Assembly: GCF_007483665.1 (NCBI RefSeq)
Contig: NZ_ML660185.1
Span: 1-64,000 of the forward strand
Length of the DNA stretch: 64,000 bases
Direction of reading: 5' to 3'
Source: Catellatospora sichuanensis
GTDB taxonomy: Bacteria; Actinomycetota; Actinomycetes; Mycobacteriales; Micromonosporaceae
Part shown: in pieces, positions 1 through 10,883 of the stretch
How positions within the stretch are numbered: the stretch's first letter is position 1
Layout: the number at the start of each line of letters is the position of its first letter
Translations under genes and position numbers: made by a program
The notes under the pieces: model-generated
Databases searched by the model: none
What the model was told of the DNA's origin: nothing
Seen by the model: only the letters and a program-made list of their open reading frames with translations

Positions 1-158
1 TGCAGACCGCGCTGTCGACCCTGGCCAGCGGATACATCCAGGACTACTCGCTGTCGCTGACCGGCACCGCGATCGCCACCGTGCCGCTGCTGGTCGTGTT
101 CGCCCTGCTCGGCAAGTACATCATCGGAGGAATCATGCAGGGAGCGGTGAAGTCGTGA
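1..158 (+). CDS. Carbohydrate ABC transporter permease, C-terminal end (partial)
   Basis: Only the last 51 codons lie in the window; the reading frame is open from base 3 to the TGA at 156-158. The residues carry a hydrophobic last membrane segment ([15 protein letters not shown]) followed by [10 protein letters not shown], the usual C-terminus of MalG-type permeases of CUT1 sugar importers, which pass sugars through the cytoplasmic membrane with a partner permease and a lipoprotein binding protein. The next gene, a GH1 beta-glucosidase, starts at GTG 155 inside the stop codon (GTGA overlap), so the two are translationally coupled. The likely substrate is therefore a beta-glucoside or cello-oligosaccharide, an inference from the neighbour only. 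The rest of the transporter lies upstream of the window. Confidence 0.8.
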   Translation, partial: QTALSTLASGYIQDYSLSLTGTAIATVPLLVVFALLGKYIIGGIMQGAVKS

Positions 159-1552
159 CCGCCGTAGCACCCGACCAGCGGCTGGACGAGCTGTCCGGGC
201 TCAGGTTCCCCGCGGGCTTCCGCTGGGGCGCGGCCACCGCGTCCTACCAGATCGAGGGGGCCGCCACCGAGGACGGCCGTACCCCCTCGATCTGGGACAC
301 CTACGCCCGCACCCCGGGCCGGGTCTTCCACGGGCACTCCGGTGACGTCGCCTGCGACCACTACCACCGCTACCGCGACGATGTCGCGCTGATGAAGCAG
401 CTGGGGCTGGGGACCTACCGGTTCTCGGTGGCCTGGCCGCGCATCAAGCCCGACGGCTCCGGCCCGGTCAACACGCGCGGCCTGGACTTCTACGACCGCC
501 TCGTGGACGAGCTGCTCGACAAGGGCATCGACCCGATGGTGACGCTGTACCACTGGGACCTGCCGCAGGTGCTCGAGGACCGGGGCGGCTGGACCGACCG
601 CGACACCGCGTACTACCTCGCCGACCTGGCCAGCGCGACGATCGGCCGGCTGGGGGACCGGGTGCGCACCTGGACCACGCTCAACGAGCCGTGGTGCTCG
701 GCGTTCCTCGGCTACGGCAGCGGGGATCACGCCCCGGGCCGCCAGGACCCGGCGGCCGCGTTGTCGGCGGTGCACCACCTGCTGCTCGGGCATGGCCTGT
801 CCGTGCAGGCGCTGCGGGCGGGCGGCGCCCGCGAGGTGTCGCTGACACTGAACCTGGCCTGCGTACGCCCGGTCGACCCGGACGACCTGCACGACCTCGC
901 GGCGGTGCGGCACATCGACGGCCTGCACAACCGGATCTTCCTGGATCCGACCCTGCGCGGCGGCTACCCACAGGACATGCGGGCACTGTTCGCCCGGTTC
1001 GGGGTCGACCGGCAGATCATGGCCGGGGACGAGGACGTGATCGCGTCGCCGATCGACCTGCTCGGGGTGAACTTCTACCAGCCGTCTCGGGTGCGGGCGG
1101 GGGTCGGCGTCGACTGCGGGCCGGCCAACCCCGGCAGTGAGGGTTGTGAGTACGTGCAGCAGGATCTTCCGGTCACCGCGATGGGCTGGCCGGTGGACGC
1201 GTCCGCGCTCTACGAGCTGCTGATGCGGCTGGCCACGGACTATCCGGGCACCCCGCTGATGATCACCGAGAACGGCGCGGCGTACGACGACGTGCTCGAC
1301 GGGGGCCGGGTGGCCGACCACGACCGCATCGCGTACCTCGACGGCCATCTGCGGGCCGTGCACGCCGCGCTGTCCGAGGGGGCGGACATGCGTGGATATC
1401 TTGCATGGTCGCTGTTGGACAATTACGAGTGGGCATACGGTTACGGCAAACGGTTCGGCATCGTTCATGTCGACTACGACACCCAGCGGCGCACTCCGAA
1501 GGACAGTGCCCGCTGGTTTGCCGGCGTCATCGGGCGCAACGGGCTCGGTTGA
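155..1552 (+). CDS. GH1 family beta-glucosidase
   Basis: A 465-residue enzyme, normal length for family GH1, which hydrolyses beta-glucosides and cellobiose in the cytoplasm (no signal peptide seen). The N-terminus has the family pattern [19 protein letters not shown]. The acid/base glutamate is Glu178 in TLNEPW and the nucleophile is Glu372 in [13 protein letters not shown] near the C-terminus is the aglycone/glucose-binding signature. The GTG start overlaps the stop of the permease gene by four bases and has a purine-rich GGAGCGG upstream, which supports one operon: imported oligosaccharides would be cleaved inside the cell. No CebR-type operator is visible because the operon promoter lies outside the window. 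A stem-loop follows at 1614-1657. Family assignment is secure; exact substrate is inferred. Confidence 0.95.
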   Translation: MTAVAPDQRLDELSGLRFPAGFRWGAATASYQIEGAATEDGRTPSIWDTYARTPGRVFHGHSGDVACDHYHRYRDDVALMKQLGLGTYRFSVAWPRIKPDGSGPVNTRGLDFYDRLVDELLDKGIDPMVTLYHWDLPQVLEDRGGWTDRDTAYYLADLASATIGRLGDRVRTWTTLNEPWCSAFLGYGSGDHAPGRQDPAAALSAVHHLLLGHGLSVQALRAGGAREVSLTLNLACVRPVDPDDLHDLAAVRHIDGLHNRIFLDPTLRGGYPQDMRALFARFGVDRQIMAGDEDVIASPIDLLGVNFYQPSRVRAGVGVDCGPANPGSEGCEYVQQDLPVTAMGWPVDASALYELLMRLATDYPGTPLMITENGAAYDDVLDGGRVADHDRIAYLDGHLRAVHAALSEGADMRGYLAWSLLDNYEWAYGYGKRFGIVHVDYDTQRRTPKDSARWFAGVIGRNGLG

Positions 1553-1613
1553 TGTCGGTGGGGGCCGGGCGCGTCGCACGTGGAAAGGCGGCGCGCCCGG
1601 GTTACCCCACTCC

Positions 1614-1657
1614 GTGACTCACGCCGGGGAGCCGAGCGGGGCTCCTCGGCGTGTCAC
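1614..1657 (+). terminator. Stem-loop after the beta-glucosidase gene
   Basis: Arms cacgccggggagcc (1620-1633) and ggctcctcggcgtg (1640-1653) pair with one mismatch around a six-base loop, flanked by further complementary gtgac/gtcac. It lies 60 bases after the GH1 stop and has no U-tract, so it is a plausible GC-type terminator rather than a proven one. Confidence 0.5.
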
Positions 1658-1731
1658 GTCTCCGGGCGATCGAGGCCGTGCCCGGTCGCCGGTTCGGCTG
1701 GTACGCCGGGCGGGGTCAGTGGCAGAAGATG

Positions 1732-1790
1732 GACGTCGGCCTATCTCATCGAAGATGATCTCGTTTTTTTCGCCGTGATAGGCCGACGTC
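1732..1790. repeat. Palindromic repeat, ggcctatc family, copy 1
   Basis: Perfect 14-base arms gacgtcggcctatc (1732-1745) and gataggccgacgtc (1777-1790) enclose a 31-base loop with a run of seven T. A second member with the same ggcctatctcatcga start lies at 58030-58076. The repeat overlaps the 3' end of the minus-strand gene that stops at 1741 and provides its last codons and TAG stop. Confidence 0.75.
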
Positions 1791-2319
1791 GATCGAAAGC
1801 GCTGCGCGCCGGGCGACGGCGGGACCACAGCACGCCGGCCGCGATCACGGCTGCCGCCACCAGGCCGCCGATCAGCCAGCCGGGCGGCTCCGGGGCGGGC
1901 GGGAGCGCCGGGTCGGCGGCGGCCGGGGCGCAGGGGATCGTCTGGGGTACGCCGTCGGCGGCGACGTGCACGCGGGCGGTGCAGTAACCGACACCGGGCG
2001 CGGCGACGTCCACGGTGACCGTCCAGTCGCCCGCGGCGAGCGCGCCGGGCAGCGGCAGGGTCGCCGGGTCGTGGGGGAGTGGGCGCAGCGCGGTGACCGG
2101 CACGCTCGCGCCCGAGTCGCCGGTGGCCGACAGCATCGCCAGGCCGGGCTGGTCGACGCGGTGGCCGTCGTCCCAGGCCAGGGTGAGCCACACCGAGCCG
2201 CGGCCGTCGTGGTGCAGGGTCGGCAGCACGCCCCGGTGGGCGCGGGCCGGTGACGCCGGACCGAGTGCGAGCCCGGCCGCGGCCGCCGCCGCGATCACGT
2301 GCCGCCAGTTGACTTTCAC
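1741..2319 (-). CDS. Secreted, membrane-anchored protein of unknown function
   Basis: 192 residues. An N-terminal signal peptide (basic MKVNWRH, alanine-rich core, cleavage near ARAHRG) and a C-terminal transmembrane segment (GWLIGGLVAAAVIAAGVLW) followed by arginines predict a type I exported protein with its body outside the cell. The middle is a small beta-rich domain with GDWTVTVDV and two cysteines (GYCTARV, TIPCAP) that could form a disulfide. This layout resembles exported YcnI/CopC- or FixH-like beta domains, but I cannot assign a family. The last residues and the stop codon fall inside the palindromic repeat at 1732-1790, so the basic tail may be a repeat-derived extension. It lies just upstream of the paired repeat at 2354-2400 and is read away from the protease gene. 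Confidence 0.65.
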   Translation of the reverse strand: MKVNWRHVIAAAAAAGLALGPASPARAHRGVLPTLHHDGRGSVWLTLAWDDGHRVDQPGLAMLSATGDSGASVPVTALRPLPHDPATLPLPGALAAGDWTVTVDVAAPGVGYCTARVHVAADGVPQTIPCAPAAADPALPPAPEPPGWLIGGLVAAAVIAAGVLWSRRRPARSAFDRRRPITAKKTRSSSMR

Positions 2320-2353
2320 GCGAATCCTCCCTGCTCAGGACGGCCGAGTGGTT

Positions 2354-2400
2354 AGGAAGGGCACCTTCCACGCCAATAGCGTTAAGAAGGTGCCCTTCCT
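2354..2400. repeat. Paired aggaagggcaccttc repeat, inverted arrangement (locus 1)
   Basis: Copy aggaagggcaccttc at 2354-2368 faces copy gttaagaaggtgcccttcct at 2381-2400, separated by 12 bases, so that the whole unit can fold into a long hairpin. The same module occurs at 13343-13390 (inverted) and at 40868-40918 and 42541-42591 (direct). It sits between the stop of the metalloprotease gene (2405) and the start of the downstream minus-strand gene and may act as a terminator here. Confidence 0.85.
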
Positions 2401-2404
2401 TTGC

Positions 2405-3889
2405 TCAGCTGGTGACCTTGACTTCGAGCAGGCCTACGGAGCCTGCGCCGCTGTTGAGGACGACGCGCAGCCGGGTGGTGCTCACGGTGGTGAAGGTGAC
2501 GCGGTTGTACTGGTTGGCCGCCACCGGGTAGCCGCTCGCGCCGGGCACGGCGACGTAGGCGGTGCCGTTCCAGTACTGCAGGCTCCACGAGGCGGGCAGG
2601 CGTACGCCGCCGTTGTCGTCGAAGAAGTACACGTCGGCGACCCGGACCGACTGCGCCGCCGACCAGGTCAGCTGCGCCCACTGCTGGCCGGTGTTGGGCC
2701 AGGTGCCCCAGCGGCGGTTGATCGTGTCGTTCGAGGACGGCGGGTCGATGCCGTCGTTGATCGCCAGCACGCTCTCCCACGCCGAGGTGTAGGAGGCGCT
2801 CGCCGTCGCCGAGAGGGCGAGGTTGCTCGTCGGCGGTGGCGGGTTGGTGGGGCCGCCCTTGATCAGGAACAGGTTGTCGGCGACGTTGTAGTAGGTCGCC
2901 AGGTAACTGCCCGCGGGCGGGTTGGTGTGGTAGTAGTCGTCGTGGTTGCAGTCCAGCCGCTGGTCCAGAGCCTGGCTGGGGCAGGAGTAGCGCAGCACGA
3001 CGTTGGGGCCGTCCTTGTAGCACATGACGTCGTACTCGTCGACGCAGTGCGCGGCGCCGGAGGCGTTGGGGGCGTTGTTGTTCACCGCACCGAGCGTGTG
3101 CCCGAGCTCGTGCGCGGCGACCCCGGCGGTCCAGCAGCCGTTGTCGGCACGGGCGTACTCCGGCCCGGTGTTGGACCGGTTGGCGTCGCTCTTGCGGGTG
3201 TCCCCGGCGAAGCCGCCGATGCCGCAGTACACGTTCGCGTCGACGAACTGCAGGTACTTGCGGTCGGTGCGGGTGTAACCGGCTGCCTTGACCGCGTTGA
3301 GCAGCGGCGCCCAGTCGTTGGCGTTGAGTGCCGCGTCCGGGATCTGCACGTCGCGCACGACGGGGCGGCAGGCTCCGCCGACGGTCTCGGTGACGTAGCG
3401 GACGTGCCGCTCGCCGCCGGTGGCCTTGGCGCTCTCGTTGAAGATGACGTCGACCTGCTCGGCGAGCTGCCGGAACGTCTCCAGGTACTGGCTGTAGCGG
3501 CTGGTGCTGCCGCGTACGTACAGCACCTCGACGCGACGGCCGGAGGTGCCGTCGCCCTCGCACACCGGCAGCGCCAGGGGGGCCGCCGCGGTGGCGGCCC
3601 GCGCGGGCAGGGGGGCGACGGAGCGGGTGACCGACAGCCCGGCGGGGGCCGGGTCGGGGCCGTGCGTGCACATCGTCGAGCTGATGCCGACGACGCGGAA
3701 CATGCCGGCGCACGCGCCGGTGCGCTCGGCGGACAGTCCGGAGTAGACCAGCCCGGTGGCGGCCTGGGCGGGCGGGGCGGCGCCGTCCTGGGCACCGGCC
3801 GGCACGGCCGAGGCGGGGGCGCCGGTGCTGAGGGCCAGCAGGGTCACCACGATGACCGGCCATCGGCGGCGGGGGAGGGAGAGGGGCAT
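2405..3889 (-). CDS. Secreted metzincin-like metalloprotease with C-terminal discoidin domain
   Basis: 494 residues. A signal peptide (about residues 1-28, ending APASA) predicts secretion. The zinc-binding helix is HELGH at 260-264 followed by TLGAV; a methionine of Met-turn type follows in DVMCY at 287-291. In metzincins the third ligand is usually His or Asp three residues after the Gly, but here that position is Asn270; His281 in SGAAHC is a possible replacement. Roughly residues 355-494 form an F5/8 type C (discoidin) domain, likely for carbohydrate or surface binding; its typical pattern is visible in SYTSAWE, DGI and RWGTW. Substrate is unknown. The gene stands alone, with a 308-base spacer upstream and a paired repeat four bases past its end. 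Confidence 0.8.
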   Translation of the reverse strand: MPLSLPRRRWPVIVVTLLALSTGAPASAVPAGAQDGAAPPAQAATGLVYSGLSAERTGACAGMFRVVGISSTMCTHGPDPAPAGLSVTRSVAPLPARAATAAAPLALPVCEGDGTSGRRVEVLYVRGSTSRYSQYLETFRQLAEQVDVIFNESAKATGGERHVRYVTETVGGACRPVVRDVQIPDAALNANDWAPLLNAVKAAGYTRTDRKYLQFVDANVYCGIGGFAGDTRKSDANRSNTGPEYARADNGCWTAGVAAHELGHTLGAVNNNAPNASGAAHCVDEYDVMCYKDGPNVVLRYSCPSQALDQRLDCNHDDYYHTNPPAGSYLATYYNVADNLFLIKGGPTNPPPPTSNLALSATASASYTSAWESVLAINDGIDPPSSNDTINRRWGTWPNTGQQWAQLTWSAAQSVRVADVYFFDDNGGVRLPASWSLQYWNGTAYVAVPGASGYPVAANQYNRVTFTTVSTTRLRVVLNSGAGSVGLLEVKVTS

Positions 3890-4197
3890 GTGCCGTCCTT
3901 TCGGCGAGCGCGCCGGGATACGCGCATCGGCGGGAAACGGGGAGCGGGCACGGTGAAACCGTCACCGTGCGTGTTGTACGCGGCAGGCGGTGAGCTGCCA
4001 CCGAGTGATCGACCGAAGACGATCTAAAACGCTTTCGGTCCATTCAGGCAGAGGGCCAGATCGATGTCAATGGCATGCATACAGGCAAATTCTGCTATGC
4101 CGTATCACCTGCGCCCGCAACGCTTTCGGAATGTGCCGAAATCATTTCGAGTATGGTCGATGGCTTTCGACATCTCCTGTGCACACGGAGAGTGAGG
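3890..4197. other. 308-base intergenic region without a gene
   Basis: This spacer lies upstream of the secreted protease and downstream of the TetR gene. It is less GC-rich than its surroundings. It holds two direct copies of aacgctttcgg (4028-4038 and 4119-4129), which on the minus strand read ccgaaagcgtt and could be activator or repressor sites for the protease gene. No RNA gene or convincing ORF was seen. Confidence 0.5.
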
Positions 4198-4854
4198 TCA
4201 GTCTGTCGGCTCGCCGGTGAAGCGGCGGCCGCGCTCGCGCATCGCGTCCATCACCCGGTCCACGCCGGGGCTCGGCGGCGCGGGCGTGCGGCCGGACGTG
4301 CGCAGGCCGTCGAGGGTGTACGCGAGCTGCCGTCGCCACGCCGCCGGCGCGGCCTCGGCGGTGCGTTCGATCAGCCCGGCGTTCGCCATCAGGATCAGCA
4401 CCACGTCCTCGTGCCGGAAGTCGTCCCGCAGCTCACCCGCCGCCTGCGCGCGCTCGATCAGCCGCTGCAGCCCGTGGTACGCCCGCTCGTGCAGCGCGTC
4501 GAGTCCCGGCACCCCGGACACCGCCGCGGTGAGCAGGTCGGACGTCGCCCGGCACCGCGACTGCACCCCGCACAGGTAGACCAGGTGGTCGTGGAAGCCG
4601 GTCCAGGCGTCCGGGTGTTCGCCCGCGCGCTCGGCGGCCGTGACGATCTCGGCGAGGGTGTCCGCGTACACCGCCGCGATCAGGTCGCGCCGGGCGGGGA
4701 AGTGCCGGTAGAGCGTGGCGTTGCCGAGTTCGGCGCGGCGGGCGATCTCGTCCAGCGGTGCGTCCAGGCCGCGCTCGCTGAAGACGGCCAGGGCCGCGTC
4801 GATCAGCCGGCGGCGGTTGCGCTCGGCGTCGGCGCGGAGGGCGGTGGGGGCCAT
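4198..4854 (-). CDS. TetR family transcriptional regulator
   Basis: 218 residues from the ATG at 4854. Residues 1-60 are a TetR helix-turn-helix domain (LDEIARRAELGNATLYRHFP), the rest a helical ligand-binding domain of the kind found in many small TetR regulators (LIERAQAAGELRDDFRHEDVV). I prefer ATG 4854 because the regulator domain starts directly after it. There is no clear Shine-Dalgarno sequence; instead a -10-like TATGCT ends seven bases before the ATG, consistent with a leaderless transcript. The gene is divergent from an NmrA-like oxidoreductase at 4989, and the 134-base gap holds a near-palindrome at 4906-4928, so it probably represses that gene and itself. The inducer is unknown. 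Confidence 0.85.
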   Translation of the reverse strand: MAPTALRADAERNRRRLIDAALAVFSERGLDAPLDEIARRAELGNATLYRHFPARRDLIAAVYADTLAEIVTAAERAGEHPDAWTGFHDHLVYLCGVQSRCRATSDLLTAAVSGVPGLDALHERAYHGLQRLIERAQAAGELRDDFRHEDVVLILMANAGLIERTAEAAPAAWRRQLAYTLDGLRTSGRTPAPPSPGVDRVMDAMRERGRRFTGEPTD

Positions 4855-4905
4855 GCCGTCCAGCATAGCCAAGTGGGGAGGCGTCCCCGGTTGTGCTACG
4901 GTCGC

Positions 4906-4928
4906 AAACCGGGGAGTGTTCCCCGTTT
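4906..4928. promoter_or_regulatory. Candidate TetR operator
   Basis: The arms AAACCGGGGA and TCCCCGTTT flank GTGT, forming a near-perfect dyad centred between two divergent genes. Its position and symmetry suit a binding site for the adjacent TetR protein. Confidence 0.55.
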
Positions 4929-4988
4929 CTGAGGAGCTTTCGCGGCCGGGCACCCGTGCCCGGACCGCCGAGACGTGTGGGAGAAGCC

Positions 4989-5843
<855 letters not shown>

Positions 5844-5946
5844 CCGCCCGGCCCTCGCCTGACCCGCCCCGCGCCGCGGGATGCGAGCGCCTGTCCGGGG
5901 CGTTGTTCTCCGCGGAGGCGTCCGCATCGCGGGACGGCACTCAAGG

Positions 5947-6017
5947 TCATCGGACTTGCCTGGCAGGTGTGCGAAAGGCGGATCAAGATACGCCCAGGTG
6001 CCAGGCAAGTCCGATGA
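5947..6017. repeat. 77-bp palindromic repeat family, copy 1
   Basis: Perfect 19-base arms TCATCGGACTTGCCTGGCA (5947-5965) and its complement (5999-6017). The inner part carries aagatacgcccaggtg, matching the other copies at 9841-9917, 21755-21841, 22381-22456 and 53138-53217. Confidence 0.9.
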
Positions 6018-6110
6018 TCGAGGTGCGGGTGGGCGCGTCGTCCCGGTCTGCGGGACGCGGCGGTGCCCGTGATCGCGGCGGCGGCGGGCGGACGGTAAAC
6101 TTCGTGTTCA

Positions 6111-6197
6111 GGTCGAGAGGCGCTGCAACGGGCACAGCCCGCCACGCTCGGCTGGACACACCGTTGCAAGGGCGCCTCCGAGAGTTCTTTCGGAGGT
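6111..6197 (+). promoter_or_regulatory. SAH (S-adenosylhomocysteine) riboswitch candidate of metH
   Basis: The segment has the layout of the SAH aptamer: P1 from gaggcgc (6117-6123) with gcgcctc (6172-6178), an inner stem gcaacgg (6125-6131) with ccgttgc (6161-6167), a small hairpin (cgggc/gcccg), and a possible pseudoknot between cgag (6114-6117) and ctcg (6147-6150). The gCGCTGCaAC and GCAAggGCGC blocks match the conserved core as I know it. Immediately downstream, bases 6175-6181 can instead pair with 6190-6196, masking the ggaggt ribosome site at 6192-6197. That helix shares 6175-6178 with P1, so ligand binding would free the ribosome site: an ON switch responding to SAH, as known for this class. 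Confidence 0.8.
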
Positions 6198-6204
6198 GTT
6201 CGCG

Positions 6205-9819
<3,615 letters not shown>

Positions 9820-9840
9820 CCGGCGTCGCGGCCGCTTTCA

Positions 9841-9917
9841 AGATCGGTCGACTTGCCTGGCACCTGTGCGTATCGCGGCTCAAGATACGCACGAGTGCCG
9901 GGCAAGTCGGATGATCA
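9841..9917. repeat. 77-bp palindromic repeat family, copy 2
   Basis: The 26-base arms at 9849-9874 and 9884-9909 pair with three mismatches; the loop is gcggctcaa. It begins 22 bases after the metH stop codon and could end the metH transcript. Confidence 0.9.
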
Positions 9918-10003
9918 AAGGCGTGGGGACTGCGCCGTGCCGGACCGCGCCGCGTTGGTGGCGGTAAGGACTCGCCACGCCACGAGCATAATCAGGTAAA
10001 TAT

Positions 10004-10033
10004 GTCGATCGCACCATCGGTTGTGCGGTCGAC
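10004..10033. promoter_or_regulatory. Inverted repeat upstream of lipoprotein/FtsH-like operon
   Basis: gtcgatcgcac (10004-10014) and gtgcggtcgac (10023-10033) pair at ten of eleven positions around an eight-base spacer, next to an AT-rich segment (gtaaatat) that could serve as a -10 region. It is a candidate operator; the regulator is unknown. Confidence 0.4.
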
Positions 10034-10196
10034 ATTGCCGACTGTGCAGCCATTCTGATCCCGGATGGGCCACCGCCATACTCCTTACAGGAGCACCGAC
10101 AGCCAACCGTGCCGGTCGGTGACACCACCGTAGGTGTCGTCGCCCGCACGCGAGCAATGACCGATCAGGACAGCCCGACAGCGGTGGGGGCGCGTC

Positions 10197-10883
10197 ATGA
10201 AGGACAGGCGGCAGGCAGCGGGAATACGGGCGGCGCTGGTCGCCCTCCTCACGACGGCGGCGCTCGTGCTGGGCGGGTGCGGGGCGCCGGAGTTCGAGTA
10301 CGTCAAGAACGCCGACGACGGCGTCTACTTCAAGGTCCCGAACGGCTGGCAGCGCATCGAGCATGAGGCGATGGACTGGATGCTGTCGGGGGAGGATCCC
10401 GAGTCGGTGGCCGCGGCCGCCCGGCGGGAGCGGATCTGGTCGGTCGGCTACGACGCGTCGATCGCCGCGCAGCCGCTGCACCTGTTCCTCGGCACCGGCG
10501 ACGAGCCGTTCGTCTACGCGATGGTGCGCAGGCTGTCCGAGGGCGAGCTCAACGCGGTATCGCTGAACGGGGCCCGAGACCTGCTGCTGCCGGTCACCGA
10601 CTCCGCCCGCGCGGAGAACGCCGAGAACTTGGTGTTCCAGGGCTTCGAGCTGGTCTCCGACGAGATCCTGCCGACCGAGGACGGGGTCCGCGGCGTGCGC
10701 TCGGTCTTCAACTACAGCCCCGGCGGCGGCTCACTGCAGACGTTCGACCAGACCGTCTACGTCGACGACGCCGGACGGCGGCTGTACCAGTTCATCCTGC
10801 GCTGCTCCGCCTCGTGCTACCGCGCGCGGGCGGCGGAACTCGACGTGGTCGTGCAGTCCTTCACGGTGAGGAGTGTGGCATGA
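10197..10883 (+). CDS. Lipoprotein of unknown function
   Basis: 228 residues. The N-terminus is a lipoprotein signal (arginine-rich start, alanine/leucine core, lipobox LGGC with the modified cysteine near residue 26), so the protein should be anchored on the outer face of the membrane. The body has no motif I recognise; it begins with a YVKNADDGVYFKVP segment typical of small PsbP/LpqN-like actinobacterial lipoproteins, which is only a resemblance. The ATG has a G-rich ggtggggg upstream. The stop overlaps the start of the FtsH-like gene (ATGA), so the two products are probably made together and may interact at the membrane. Confidence 0.85.
   Translation: MKDRRQAAGIRAALVALLTTAALVLGGCGAPEFEYVKNADDGVYFKVPNGWQRIEHEAMDWMLSGEDPESVAAAARRERIWSVGYDASIAAQPLHLFLGTGDEPFVYAMVRRLSEGELNAVSLNGARDLLLPVTDSARAENAENLVFQGFELVSDEILPTEDGVRGVRSVFNYSPGGGSLQTFDQTVYVDDAGRRLYQFILRCSASCYRARAAELDVVVQSFTVRSVA

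Larger units (their letters stand above)
5844..6204. other. 361-base spacer with repeat and riboswitch
   Basis: This spacer between the oxidoreductase and metH contains a 77-bp-family palindrome (5947-6017) and the SAH riboswitch candidate (6111-6197). No ORF or RNA gene is apparent in the remaining bases. Confidence 0.6.
9820..10196. other. 377-base spacer with repeat and dyad
   Basis: This spacer separates metH from the lipoprotein/FtsH-like operon. It contains a 77-bp-family repeat (9841-9917), then a less GC-rich stretch with a dyad at 10004-10033. I see no gene in it. Confidence 0.55.

Noticed and set aside
4028-4129. Direct repeats aacgctttcgg as a LacI- or CcpA-type operator
   Set aside because: Only two copies, not palindromic on their own; kept as a note in the spacer entry but not called as a site.
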